Shown here piece after piece: positions 1 through 12,800 of a stretch of 64,000 nucleotides of DNA. Made by a program: the position numbers and the translations under genes. Numbering within the stretch: position 1 is the first letter of the stretch; each line of letters starts with the position of its first letter. A model generated the notes under the pieces. That model ran no database searches. It was given only the letters and a program-made list of their open reading frames with translations, and was not told the DNA's origin. Origin of the DNA: Strix aluco (lineage: Eukaryota; Chordata; Aves; Strigiformes; Strigidae); contig NC_133958.1 in assembly GCF_031877795.1 (NCBI RefSeq), forward strand, positions 4,464,001 through 4,528,000, given 5' to 3'.

Positions 1-1290
1 GCCAGTATTTCTTCAATACTAGTACTGTTATGTAACCCAGAATAACTGTTACCCCTCTTTCCTTAATCTTGCTAATTACAAACCAAGAATACATCCATAT
101 CCTTATCTTCCTGTGCGTTGCTCAAGCACAGAGTAGTGGAAGAGTTTACTGTCTAGATTGTGAGGCTCAATTTGATTCAAGCAAAGGAAGACCTAAAGCA
201 GCACCGTGAGTTTGCAAAGTTCTCCTGTCCCTGTTTCAGAGATGGTAAAAAGGAAGCACTTGAGACTTTAGTTGACTTGGTTTGTGAATTCTCTGGCAGA
301 GCAGGAAAGAAACATTATTCTTCCTGACACCTTAGATTACCCACCAGATTAGCCTCTCTCTCTTTTGCTCTACATTTCTACATTTACTGTATTCTCTTTC
401 ATTTTTTCCTTTTTTTTTTTTTTTTTTATATGGGTTAAATCTGTTTGATTTTTTTTTCATTTTGTGTTTTTCAAAAATGTGCTTTGGCAGGAGTTGTGAT
501 TTTTTGGTTAGTAATCCACTTATTTTGTGGTTTAGAAAATATCTCAAATAACAACTTGGACATGTTGTTGACTCTCATTGTTGGCTGCTCATGTGGCATG
601 AGGAACATGCAAGGAAACACGTCCTTTCATGTTTAACCCCCCCTTTCCAAACAAAAAAATGATCCACTTCCTACCACCTTGCACCTAAAGGTACATACCT
701 TTAGAGTTGGAGGGGGACTGCAAATTTCATATAAAAATGCTCACAGGTATGTAACCTTGACAGATAGATATAACCACAAACATATGCTTACCATTATGTC
801 TTTGTCTCTATATTTCTGTATTTCTATACTGTAGGTGTATATCTCTGTCTTCACAGTCAAACGTAAAAATGTGCTTTTTTTAACTGAACCTATATTTGCT
901 CCTATAAATCTATTTGCCTGTTGTTTGCATTTTCATGTACTGTAGCTGTCACATAGCTCAACTATTGATTAGATGAAAGCTCACTTTTTCCTTCTTTTCT
1001 TTTCTGTAAACTTATGAACTGATTGAGGTGTTTTTCCATAACCTGTAGATGAAGCCAATATGCCTTTTTCTCAAGGATGAGGAAAAGAAGCTGAATAACT
1101 AGCAGCTGTCTTTCAGTAGAATGCATATGATGGCTGTAGGATGTTTAAGGATGGCAAATATCATTGGAAATAACAAATTTATTTGTGTACATTTGTTTGT
1201 GCTTGTGGTTACCAGAACAAAACTTGTGCTGAAGATGAAGGCTAAGCCCTTAAAGAGCAGATGTAACATATAGTTGAGTAAGCTTGTTGT
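1..1290. other. Upstream non-coding sequence
   Basis: AT-rich DNA with a long T tract at about 409-427. Only short open frames without recognisable domains occur. I see no gene here. Confidence 0.7.
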
Positions 1291-1299
1291 ATACATTCA

Positions 1300-1555
1300 T
1301 GGTACTTTCTATAGGTCCCAGTCAAGATCTTGGCTCCCTTGCGCTAGGCACTGCATAAACAATTTGCAAGAGCCTGACTCTTCTCCAAGGAGCCTAAATA
1401 GGCCAGGGAAACAGTTTGACAGAGGAAGAATTATTAGTTCCTTTCCACAAATAGAAAAACAGGCAGAGGATAAGGAAGTGGCTTGCCAAAAATCATGTAT
1501 AGCTAGGGTGGCAACCCAGATCCCCCAAGTCCTCAACCCAATGCTTTAAAACAGA
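1300..1555 (+). repeat. Ancient MIR-type SINE relic
   Basis: The segment reads like the sauropsid MIR consensus in order: a GCGCTAGGCACTGCATAAAC block near 1349, a degenerate middle, an AAGTGGCTTGCC block near 1476, and a CAACCCAGATC block near 1512. It is heavily diverged. Family assignment is by recollection of the consensus and needs RepeatMasker. Confidence 0.6.
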
Positions 1556-2317
1556 AGATCAGAGGAAATGGGTGCATATACCTCTATAAAGTAAAAGTTC
1601 GGAGTCTCAAATGCGCTTTCGGTCAACTCAGGTTATGGGCTTGGAGAGCAACAAAATTTGATTGGGGACAGAATGTGAGGGATGCAGAAGTAGTCAGGTT
1701 TTATCGGCCTGTTGGAAAAAAGACGACCAAATATTATTAATGGCAGCGTCATTGTTGAATGTTGCCTGACTAAAGACCACAGGACTCTAACCACACTTTT
1801 GAACCGCTGTCTGCACAGGCCATTGCAAACTGTTCCATGGAAGGCACGCTGCCACCCGGCGTTAGACCTGCTTCACTTCCTCGCTCCCTACTTACCATCA
1901 AAGCTATCATTCATGTTAACATGTAACAGGGGAACCTCAGGCTCGGATTTGTTATGAAACCCTTGGAGTCGAACCAGCCTGGACAACCAACCTTCTGTTT
2001 AGCTGCTTCAATGTACATTTTTATTAGGGAACCAGTATGGGCTTCCTACAAAGTGATTCATAGGTCATCTTCACTAAGCTGCCGTGGTGATCGCAATGGT
2101 TTGCTTTTCAACCGCGTTCACTTACAGACTGTCGTTCGAAGCTCCAATCTGGCTCCAGTCACCAGGCTCTGTGGTATATATTAGACGACTGGAGAGTCTA
2201 AATTCTTCAACCACTGTCTTGTTTAGAGGCTGTTTTGAATGATGCTTTTCCACTATTACAGGCTTTACTAATTATTTAGTTTTATTGCAGTGATGCTAAC
2301 CAGGCCCGGTACTGCAG

Positions 2318-2380
2318 CGGGACAGCACTAGGCAAACACAGAGTAAAATGTCTGTGCCTGAACCCTAACTAAATACTGTT
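2318..2380 (+). repeat. Short MIR-like fragment
   Basis: The phrase AGCACTAGGCAAACACAGAG and the following bases resemble the same part of the MIR-type consensus as the element at 1300. The fragment is too short to be certain. Confidence 0.35.
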
Positions 2381-4930
2381 AATTAAACACAGTTAATTAA
2401 CTCTCACAAATAAATAGAGGACTGAAATGCTTATAGGACATTTTAGGTTGGGTTGGACCTCAGTGTGGCTCCTCTTGCAGATCCTCAGTGGGGGGGCAAG
2501 CTCCCCTTTAGCAAAGTAAAACTCATCAGATTCAAAAAGAAAACTTTCATATGGCCTTGAAGAAAATCCTCACACTAGGTGAAGTTAAGTTGGCTGAATT
2601 TGGCTCTTTCAAGTCTTGTCTATATGGAAACTGGTCTTCATACCACCTTCTTGTAGATACAGTAAGCTTTTGGAGACATGCAGGCTGTGTTAAGTTGTTA
2701 AATATTGGAAGTTCCCAGTATTAGTCCTTCTACCGATGGCTATTATCTTCAAAAAGATAATGAGAGGGTGTTAAACAGTGTTTTTGTTTGAAAACCCTCT
2801 CTTGTTCCTTCCAGTGGAAAGTTGCTCAGAAGGTCAGAAAAGCAACAGGGAAGGAAGAAGCGTCTGTGATATAAAACTTCTTGTGATTCCCAGAAACTAA
2901 AGTGTCACTAATGCAGCTCACAGTAGTACTTACGCCAGCAAGTTGAAATAAAATACTGAAAGTGTCAGAAAGACTCTACATGCATAAAATAAAAAAAAAC
3001 ATAAAAAAGAAAAAATCCCCAAGGACAATATGTGGAAAGTTAACCAGGATCCCAAGTCCTTGCGGGTTCTATGTACCTAACTGATTTAAATCTTCTTCTA
3101 CATCCAATATTCTGCTCACCATACCTCAGGAGAGTCCTTTAATAATGTTGCTCAAGTTCGATGTTAATAACTGAACTTAAACCCTATTGGGTGTCTTAAA
3201 ATATGTTGTAGCAAATTCAGCACTGAGAGAGTCTGAGGTGTAGCACAGCATCTGGAGGGACAAACGGGGTGAAGTCAAGTTAGCTATTGTGCTGCAGAAA
3301 GGCATTTCAGGTTTCGTACAAAAGTTCATACAAATATTGCAGTTGCTGTAATTTGTTGTAGAGGGATGCTGGGGAACAGAGGGGAGAAGTAACTGGAAGT
3401 GACTTAAGAGTCAGAGTCTAGAACTTCTGACATGGAGCTAGATGACCAAACCACCATAATATCCCTTTTTTCCATGTAAATAACATCTGATGATGAAGAC
3501 AGTGGAATTTTACAGTGGTTCCTAAGCAAACTAGATTTTCAGGTTCAGTAACATTGCAGATCAGTAGTTGCTGTTTTCAGTTCCCAGGTTAATTTTATGG
3601 AATATTTTGCATCGTGCCAGACTCTAATTAATTCCAAATGATTTCTGCTTTCCCTTATTTTTTCCCCTTTTGCATGTTACTGTCTTACAGAGGAACTAAA
3701 CTCTCAATTTTCTCTAAGACCGGTAATTATATGCATAAGTGATGAGAAATCTCAAGCATTTTTTTGCAAACCAATTACAGACATTTAGGATAAGGATAAT
3801 ACGCTTCCTTAAAAATACATTAAAAACTCATTTAAACAAAAGTAAATGAAATAACATTGCTAAGCTACCAAAGAGAAATTTCAAGGTACACTTTTAGAGG
3901 GCAAAACCCCCTTGTTTTCTGCATGGTATTTTCAGACTATGATTTCTAATACATCTCAAGGAATTGTGACTTTTTTTTCAAAGCAAACTGTTTCTAGTAC
4001 ATCAGCTTGTTGAACTAAATCTCAGTCTGCTTGCAAACTGCCTCGGGTGAAGCGCTTTGTAGTTTTAGGGTAGGCTCTTCACCTTCGCTTTTTGTAAGCA
4101 TGCGTGGGATAAAAACTAACCTGGTAAGAGGCACTTTCTGCAACACAGCATTGAGTTTTCAACAACTTTAGCTAGCCCTCAGTAGCATACGCTTAACCCA
4201 ATGTAGACAGTGCCAAAAGAAGCCTAAAACCTCTGAGCAGATGAACCTGTTCCCTTTGGCATCGGGCAGGTGGAACTAAAGTGGAGATTAACTCGTGCAT
4301 CGGAAGATTTGCACGAGCATCTCCACAGGTCCGCTAAGAACAGCCAGAACGACTGCAGATGCTTCCTTCAGCACGGTGCTGCTGATGGGTCATTCATCAC
4401 TGTTGAGGACTGAAGAATGCCTACAACTTCTGCTTGTTGCGACTTGGCCCATGCCAGAAAAATTGTCTTCCATCTCCCCACTTCATCACAGCATTAATCA
4501 ACCAGCGCATTGTTCAGATCTCCCTCTTCACTGCGCTTCAGCCTTGCAGCTTGTTTTAATCACATGTTAACATTGTCAGATTTATTAAGCTCCCAAATCA
4601 CAAGGTCCCTATGCAGAGGGATGAAGAAGTTGCTGGGGCATTTCTTAGTGGCAAAACTCTCACCCTGCCCTTGTGTCAGGAGGGACAGCAAATGTTCCAG
4701 GTTGGTTCTCTTGTCCCATAGTGGCAGCTATCGGAGTTAAGGGTCAGGGTATATCTGCAGGAGGTGCCAAGGGCTCTGCCAGGCTGGGAGAAAGTCAGGG
4801 ACTACAGGGATGGGTCATATTCTGAACTGCTGGGATCACAGACCTACAAAGTGGGGGGGTCAAGGACTGTTACTAGAGATGTTGCAGTGAGGTTTCTCTG
4901 CTGCCTGTGTTCTTCTGTCTGTTTGCATTC
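2381..4930. other. Non-coding sequence
   Basis: AT-rich sequence with A runs near 2987-3012. A cluster of TTAATTAA-type motifs lies around 2378-2402. No exon, RNA gene or clear repeat was recognised. Confidence 0.65.
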
Positions 4931-4934
4931 CTGT

Positions 4935-5015
4935 CTTTATCACGCCAGTGATTTCCTTCGCTTGCCTCATTTGTAATAATGATAACATTGTAAAAGCTTG
5001 CCCTTTCAAAGAGCG
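4935..5015 (-). repeat. MIR-like SINE fragment, reverse orientation
   Basis: A CTTGCCTCATTTGTAATAAT stretch followed by an AACATTGTAAAAGCTTG block resembles the reverse complement of the MIR middle region. Weak but ordered similarity. Confidence 0.4.
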
Positions 5016-5172
5016 GGAGCCCTTTGAGTCATAGACCTGCTCTGCTGAATCAGAGCCCTTTTCTTCTTCTCCAGTGCTGTCTTCTTCCCATCCTGCCTCC
5101 CTGTTCAGGAGCCCTGCCAGGTCCCGAATGACAGCGTGAAGCCTTTCTTTAAAACAAGAGTTTAAAGAGACC

Positions 5173-5193
5173 AAAAAAAAAAAAAAAAAAAAA
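5173..5193 (+). repeat. 21-base A tract
   Basis: An uninterrupted run of A on the + strand. No target-site duplication or retroposon body was recognised beside it. Confidence 0.95.
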
Positions 5194-7110
5194 GAAGATA
5201 AAATTTCAGAAAGCAAAGGCTAGGAAAGCAAAGCACTGCTGTCTTTTTGTGTGCGTCCTCCCCCTTCCCCTGGGAGTCAGGAGCAGAGTAACCCAAGTAA
5301 ATGCATGAGACTTTAATTCGAACAAGTTGCTGGCATGGCTCTGGGCCAGCGTCCCCCCTGCGCCGGCTCCCAGGCCCCCAGGAAAGAGCAAGGCGGGGGT
5401 GGGGGCTGAGTCAACAGCTCAGATGCACTTTCTCAGCAGTCAGCTGGGAAGTCCATTCGGGTTAGTCTATTTGAGTGGGATTTCTGTCTCGTATTGATCT
5501 GTTTTGGATACCAGGCACCAGTGTTTTCCTATTCAGTCATGAAAGAGGAGGCAGAGGGGTAAAAGGGCTGAAGTGAAGGAGAGTGCAGACGCTGAAACAC
5601 GTAGGGTCTGCAGCATGGAGCAAATGTGCAACAAGTCTGAGGAGAGGAGAGTGAAAACCTGGAGAGGGTAGAAAATAGTGGGGGAGGTGGAGAGAGACCA
5701 AGGATGAATACGGTAATGGAAGAATCTAAAAAAGGAGGAGGAAAGAAAGAGGAGAAGAGAGGGTCTGCAAGGTACAGGGGCAGGTCTAAACGGCCCAGGG
5801 CTGCAGTGCTTGGCTTATTGGACAGACCAACAACTAGCCATGGCTGGGAGTTGAGAGACCATCTAGCTGTGTGTGCTGAGAAAGCATCAGACTTTTGAGT
5901 AGAGACTGATTAAGAAGGGGAGGAAAAAGAATAAGGGGATGATGCAGCAAAGGACCAGGAGGGTGACGCAGTGGTGGCGACAGAAAACAAAGCATGGGTG
6001 TACACAGACGGAGGGATGGGCAGTGGACACTAGCGTCAGGCCCAGAGTTGTTATAAACATCCTGCCTAGAAAGAATCCTGCTTTTTCAGATATTTCAGTC
6101 TGAAACTGGTCCAGCTAACGTCTCTCCAAATAACAAATACTGTAATGGATGTTTACCCCTACTTCCCCCCATGCACACACACATTGTCAATCATTATTTT
6201 GGCTAAACATTTCTATGACTACTCCCCCTTCCCTCAAGTCATGTTTATTATTATAACTAAACAGTGAATTTTCTAATCGCCTTTTTATACATCCTTTTAA
6301 ATGTCTTCTCTAATAATCCAAAGAAAATTCTCATAAACTCCCCCGTAGCGAGAGAGGGGCGAGATTGGTTGGGCAGAATAGCCAGGCACCTTTTCACTCC
6401 TGTGTGTGTTTTACAGAAAATGGTCACTAATAGCTAATGCAGGACTAGAAAGCCCTGAGCAGGATTTTCACAAGATAGTCAGCTGCTAAATTTGGTTATT
6501 ACCAACTTTATGTGCTTATTTATGTATTTGGGCTGAAATAGCACCCTATTTTTAATTTCCTTATAAGTTCTAGACAATGAAAAGTGTTTGTTTTAAAACC
6601 CATGGGTAAGAGATCTGAACATCTAGGGATTTAGAGCGTGACCTTGTAGTCTTCTTTCATATCATACTGAGCAGTAACTCACAGAAGCTTATCAGTGACT
6701 TATCTCCAGAAGAACCTGCTTCTCCGTTGCTTCACACTGCATAGAGTCATTAGTACTCATGAAAACTGCTGCCTTACAGAGTAATAATTGTCCACACTTA
6801 GTGTTCATAAGCCTGACGGCGTATTTCCTGCCAGAGGTTAACGACAAGGCACTGACCTACCTGCTCAAAAATTTCACTTATGCTGTAAGGTAGAAGAAAT
6901 CAGAATTCATCATCATGGGCAGCTTTGCTCCACAGTGAGAACTAAAGGCTCAATTAAGTTTGTGGTCATAGAGATGCCGTCGGTCTCTAATCACATCCTG
7001 CTTTGACGCTAAGTGGGTTTTGTTTTCCAGTTCTGGGAGCTGTGCACTCACATCCCTTAGATGAGGCATGTTGTTTGTTCGTGTATCCTCTGAATGTTTG
7101 TGTAGAAAGC
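5194..7110. other. Non-coding sequence with purine-rich stretch
   Basis: A purine-rich (AGG/GAG) strand-biased segment runs from about 5540 to 5780. AT-rich sequence follows. No exon was recognised. Confidence 0.6.
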
Positions 7111-7117
7111 TGCCTTT

Positions 7118-7200
7118 TGATGAAGAAATAATAATGGTAACAGTAATACCTGGATTGTAGATACTGCTTCCTACAAGTACTTTACAAAGTGTTTGGTATT
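7118..7200 (+). repeat. MIR-like SINE 5' fragment
   Basis: An AATAATAATGGTAACAGTAA start is followed by an AGTACTTTACAAAGTGTTTG block near 7177, in the order expected for the 5' half of a sauropsid MIR-type element. Confidence 0.5.
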
Positions 7201-7539
7201 GCATTTAACGTCCTTAAACAAATCGCTGCTACAGACCTTTGTTCTTCAGGGCCACAGGGCACAAAGTGAGGAGGGGCAGGCTTGTGCTGCAGCAAGAGTG
7301 ACTCAAGTTAAATACAAGGAAAAACATCCCAGCAATAAAGACACAAAGTTTTCAAAACAGCTTAAACTTCATGTAAGTTTACAAAGAATTTATTGCTTTT
7401 CAAGAGCAATTCCCAGCCCAAGCAGTCCTTACGAACAGGCCTAACAAAAACTGCTTTTTGGAAATGATATGGACAAAACTGCTCCCGTCTTGGAAGAGGG
7501 TACTGGATGTTGACCTGGAGTTCCCTTCTGACTCTGCTT

Positions 7540-7650
7540 CTATGAATATCCCCACTTTATACATGGGAAACGAAGACAGAGAGCAGTGAAAGGCCATATC
7601 CAACGTCATGAAGCAAAACTGCAAGTAGAACTTAGGTCTCTTCTCCGTGG
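7540..7650 (+). repeat. MIR-like SINE 3' fragment
   Basis: A CCCCACTTTATACATGGGAA block near 7549 is followed by degenerate GAGAGCAGTGAAAGG and AGAACTTAGGTCTC blocks, matching the order of the 3' half of MIR. It may be the other part of the relic at 7118, separated by an insertion, or an independent copy. Confidence 0.5.
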
Positions 7651-10600
7651 GGGCAAGCAAAAAAGAGGGGAAACAACAACAAAAAAAGAAAAATAAATAA
7701 TGGATTTATTACAGGCTTTTCCTGCCTCTCAGTTCGAGGCTTTCCTGCATTTCTTCAAACATATTTGAAAGGAACCTGCAGTTCAAGAGTAGACCAACTT
7801 ATCCGGACCAACTTATCTTCTGTGCTGGCCCCTCAAAATCTCCTTGTATGGATGCGAACGCCCGTGTGTCACCAGAGGAGTGCTTGCTTCTGGGCCATTT
7901 CACCTGTACTTGCTTGATGGACAGTGTGCAGCATTTGTGCAGGACCAGGTCACACCAGCTTTAGGCAATCTGCACTGTGATAGCAGGAAGGAGCTGCCTA
8001 AACATAAGAAATTATTTGGCCGGTGCAATTTTTCCCAAGCCAATAAAATCTCTTTTATTGTTTATGAATTTTGTGGTCACTTTCAAAAAATAATTGCAAA
8101 TGCAAAACCTATACACTGAACATTTAAGAATGAGAAGGGAATATTTGTCCTTGCAGTATTAGTGATTACCACTCATTTGAAAATAATTGCAGCCCAAGAT
8201 AAAACCTGATTGCAATAGCAAATTTTGTTCAAGAAGGCTGTTCTCATTTGGAGGTTACAGTCTCTGTCCTCCACCAGTTTTAGCACCTTTTGGTGTTCAA
8301 GAACTGGAAATTAAGACAAATGCTGCTGGTTTTGAACTGGGTTTCAGCCTTTAATCACCAGGGATGCTGGTGAGATTCTCAGCTCAGATAAGTTAGAGAC
8401 TCTCTCCATTACCTCTTCCTTAAGTGTCCAAGGCTGGTGTTAGTGTGCAGCTTATCAAGAATTTACTGAGATAACAACCAAAACCTCCTTCCCACTGAAT
8501 CCAAAATTCTGTTGAATTTGGAGGGAAAAGCAAGAGGATATTGCATGTAATCAGCCTGTGGATGAAATTCCTACTGAGATAAGCCTGAGTCGAAAGATCT
8601 GTGTGCACCCCTAGATGTAGAGAAGGAAGTGAAAAGAGAGGCACAGCCTGGTCTCCTAACCTGGATCAGGTTTCAAATCGAGCTGTACCCCACCCATGCA
8701 GTGTGCTAAACCAGAGAAGTCTAGGCTTTGGGACTGGTAGAAAATTCTTTTGCAACTTTCTTCTCTCATTTTCTTGTATAAACTTGAGTTTTCAAACTAA
8801 ATTGAAAACATTCGCGGAAAGCATGTTTGCCTCAATTTTTTCATATTTTCACCAGAAAACAGCAAATCCAGTTTTATCTGCAAACAAATAGCGTCAACTT
8901 TTTGTCAAAAAATAATAATCACAAACTGGAAAATAATCAGGTTTTGATGCAAAGTCATTTTCCATGGGAAAACCTCCAAATTCCATTTCAGGGCATGTCA
9001 ACATTCTAGATGAATAAAACAGATACAGGCAAGCTTTAAACTAGCTCGCTCCGGTACCAGTAAGAGTCTAGTACTGGCAGTATGAACTCAACATAGACTA
9101 CTCTACCCAATTCGCCAACAGAAATCAGTTACATGCACGAGCTCCTATTAATACCATGTTGGACAATGGCTCTGAGCCATCTTTTCCTTTGCCTCTGGCC
9201 AATATCTTCAGAAAAACATTAATGAACTCAGTAATAAAATTAGTTAATCATGTCCCATTCTGTCTTCAGTACCAGATGTTATATGGAGTTGGAGGGGGAA
9301 CACTGACAGTGAAGAAAACTTATGGTTTTCACCCTGTTGGGGAGATTTACTCTGCACCTGATCTCTCCTCTGCAGCTTCTTCAGCGCAGAGGATCTGCAG
9401 AAGAAATGAACCACCCCTTTTGCTTGCTTTGTAACAAGGAGCAGCCACTGACCCTGTTTTGGGGAATCTGAACCTGACTGGTCTGCAGACCATCAGCCGG
9501 GAAGTGTGTGAGGAAAGCTGAGAACGGGGTCCAGATCTCCACCACCTCCCATCACTTAACAACAAAGTGATATTTTCTCTGCGCAGGAAATTGGATCTCG
9601 GTCTTTAGAAGCAAGACAGTCCAGAGAGCAATTGCCTCTCTCCTGGCCAGACATATGCCAGTAAGTGTTGGCATTAGGCACAAAGAGAAAAGGACAAGAG
9701 ATTTTCCTATTGACCTTTGCAAGCTTTAAAAAGGCTCCCATTGGTAATGCTAAAGGCAACATACATTATTGTTCAAAAGAGAAGTCCCTCTAGCAAGTTC
9801 CTGATGGATAATAGTGGTGTTTACTTAAGGAAACTGGGTAATCACAAAGGTTATTTTTTATTGGGTGCCATCCTTTTTAGCATCCTCGTACACAGCCGAC
9901 GTCAATGTGTGTCATTAACAATGACTTGTAAAAGGATACAGCAGTTGCTAAGGAAACCTCTGTTGCACAGGAGCTAAACAAATAACAGCAAATTAAGCAG
10001 GGAGCAGAGGCCACGAAGGGCCTGATTCTGCAAATCTTTACCCATGCAGGCAGACTTAGGCTGCAAAACTGGTCTCTGGACTTTGCTAGGAGATAGATGC
10101 TCAACCTCTCACATGAGAAAAAGTTTATAGATGCAGGTTGCTTGTCAGACACTCCTCAAACTTTTATGCATTCACTAGAGCAGATCAAAGGCAGCCTACA
10201 GTAGAAATAGCACACAGCTATTTCTGGCCTCTGAATAAAATTAATTGTCATTTGAAAGTATCCGTGTAATCTTTGTTGTGATATTAATCTCACTGAGAGA
10301 TGCTAACAGGAAACATCAATGTACATGGCCTTCAATCCTCCGTTAATCTTCAGGAAGTGTACAGCAGATTAGACACCTTTAAGCATTAATGAGATGTGTC
10401 TTTAGGACATGCCCAGGTATCCCTGTGTGTTTTAAAGACTCTGAGAGATTTTCAGGAAAGGTCATTCTTGGTAGTGGCTGCTGCTTTGACTCATGGGCTG
10501 GCTGGGTAAATCAGCAGGACCTGTATTTCCAAAGGATGACACCCCAGCTTTACAGGAGTTCTGCAGAGATGCTTTGAAATCCTTTCGCCTGTGGAACAAG

Positions 10601-12480
10601 AATATTAGTTCAGCAGAGACTTTCCTCCATGTAAAATCCTGTTTTTTCAGGAGACAGGTAGTTTACACTTCATGCTGATTAGACAAGATCACCCATGAGA
10701 GTCAATCTTACAAAGACAGGACGACGCACAGCCTGTACGCTCCACGTATCGGCTCCTGGAGGAGAAGGCTCTGCAGCATCTCCAGGTCATTCATCACACG
10801 CCAAAAACCAGCCCCAACAGCCTGCAACAAAGGCGGGGTTTGTAACAAAAAGCAAAAAACGATAACTTGAATGGTATGGGAATGAGTACATCAGATAGGA
10901 CACTGTAGCCCTGTAACAGCTACATCCTACCTGCACCCAGGTAAAATAACAGGGTCTTATGACTGCTGGAATTTAACACCAAAAGAGGCATTTCAATACA
11001 AAACCCCACAAAGTTTCTGACAGTGAGGAATAGCCTCAGTCCACTCAAGGGAGTTAAAGTGGTTTATTGAAGTCATGATTTTAAACTAGTTTAGTTAAAG
11101 GGTTGCAAATTGCTGAGTAAACATTGATTCTTCAACGTCAGTCAGAATTGTTTCAGTTCAGTTCAAGCCGGGAAGGAGAATATTTAGCCTATGCTGGGAT
11201 AAGCCACTGCAACCAAAATAAAAGTGACCATCGTGAATTTGTATCAGTTTAAATTAACCAGTGTGAAAGTCTGTAAGCAGACAGGGAGACCTTTAGAGGA
11301 AAGAACTCTCTTTTATACACATTTCCACTGAACCCAGGACAATGGGACCAGGATTACAGGGTGTTACCATGATACAAATGAGACACAGTATTAAGAAAAA
11401 CAAGTGTTACCATAGAAACAGCTGATAAATGGGCACATGCAAAAAATTTGCCCTTAATTTGCTTGTTTAAATGGGAGGGGACCTATTTTGATCCTGTTTA
11501 ATTGCAGCTGATCCTATTTAATTGCATTTTCTTCTACCAAGTCCGAGACAGTGTCTCAGAGCAGGAAGATAAAACTCCAGTGATCTGTAATCTTGGGTCC
11601 TGCCACTGGGAAACTGAGGCAAAGATAGATGACTCTGCTAGCTCCCACCAGCTCACTGACTTATCCTTGCCTCAGTTCCAACCATCCAGAAGAGCGAGTG
11701 TATAGCAGGAAAATTAAAATTAAAATTGCATGAGGGAAAAATCCTTTGCTCACCTGCTTTGCTTGAGTGGGAATAAGATCGGGTCCTATGGTTGCAAAGA
11801 AGGGGGGGTCGTCTTTTCCTCTTTGTCCTTTGCAAGGTGCTAACGCTGATTTTAAGGTCGCAGGAAAAAGAGCTCCGCATTTAGCAAAGCGGAAAAACAG
11901 CAGCTAAGTGTGGAGAATCGGAAACCTGATTTGAATAAGAGTAACCAGATTGTAGGAACTTTAAATAGAATGGCAACTAATGTAATTAAAATGAAAAGGT
12001 TCAAAGCACATTAAAGGGCATTAATATGCAATAAGGAAATTCTTAACTTGTTATATCTCCAAATACACAGTCCTGAAGGTGAAAAGAGCAGTGCCCGTAA
12101 AAGCCAGGCTTTTGGGGAGGGCATTGGGTTCAGTGCGTGAGAAAGGCTCGGTCGCAAAAGCCTTCCATGGAAAGTTTGGTTGTTGCAGGACATTTCGCGT
12201 GATAGAGGCTCGCTAACGAGCGCTAGGCACGCTCAAGTCATGGAGCTGATTCACGTGTGAGCCAAACAAACCTTCGTCTTTCAGTGTGATGCACACGAGC
12301 GAAGTCCTTCAGTCTCTCAAGGTCTGCCAAGGCAGATAAATGTATAAATAGAACAGAGGAAGGGCCCCACTGGTTCAGGAGTCCGACTGCTCTCCTGAGC
12401 TCTCTCCTGTGATGGCTGGTACCAGCTGCTTTGAAAGAAAGTGTGTTCTGCAGCGAGCAGCTCTGAAATAACCCACCTTC
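7651..12480. other. Non-coding sequence
   Basis: No exon was recognised. Near 10018-10060 a GGGCCTGATTCTGCAAATC phrase resembles the end of a palindromic repeat family common in reptile genomes (see the relic at 25126). The remainder is unremarkable AT-rich DNA. Confidence 0.6.
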
Positions 12481-12800
12481 AGGGAATTTCCTTCCCAGAC
12501 TCCCCTGTTAGATGTTAGCTTAAGTCCTTATAACAGATTATGCCCCTAAATATAGCTTCATTTCAGCAGCACATTGTTTTATTTTAGCAGTAGAAATGGA
12601 GATGACATTTTTTTGGACAGTGGACCGGCATTAATAGCATCGCTATTCTAACATTTTTCAAAGCTTTAAAAAACTAAGTGAAAAATTCCCATTACATGTT
12701 ATCCTTTCTACATTGAAAGGATTAAAATCAGCTAGTCAACACAAGCCCTGTATGTCCTAATTAACTCCTTTTCTTGTAGCTTTAAACGATTCATTTAAGC
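12480..12800. promoter_or_regulatory. Candidate conserved non-coding block with MEF2-type site
   Basis: AT-rich, motif-dense sequence contains CTAAATATAG at 12546-12555, a perfect fit to the MEF2 consensus, and TAAT cores nearby. There is no open frame or repeat signature. Regulatory function is inferred only from composition and motif content. Confidence 0.25.

Noticed and set aside
2440..2500. Possible CR1 LINE fragment (GGTTGGGTTGGACCTCAG)
   Set aside because: Only a short phrase resembles CR1, with no supporting sequence on either side.
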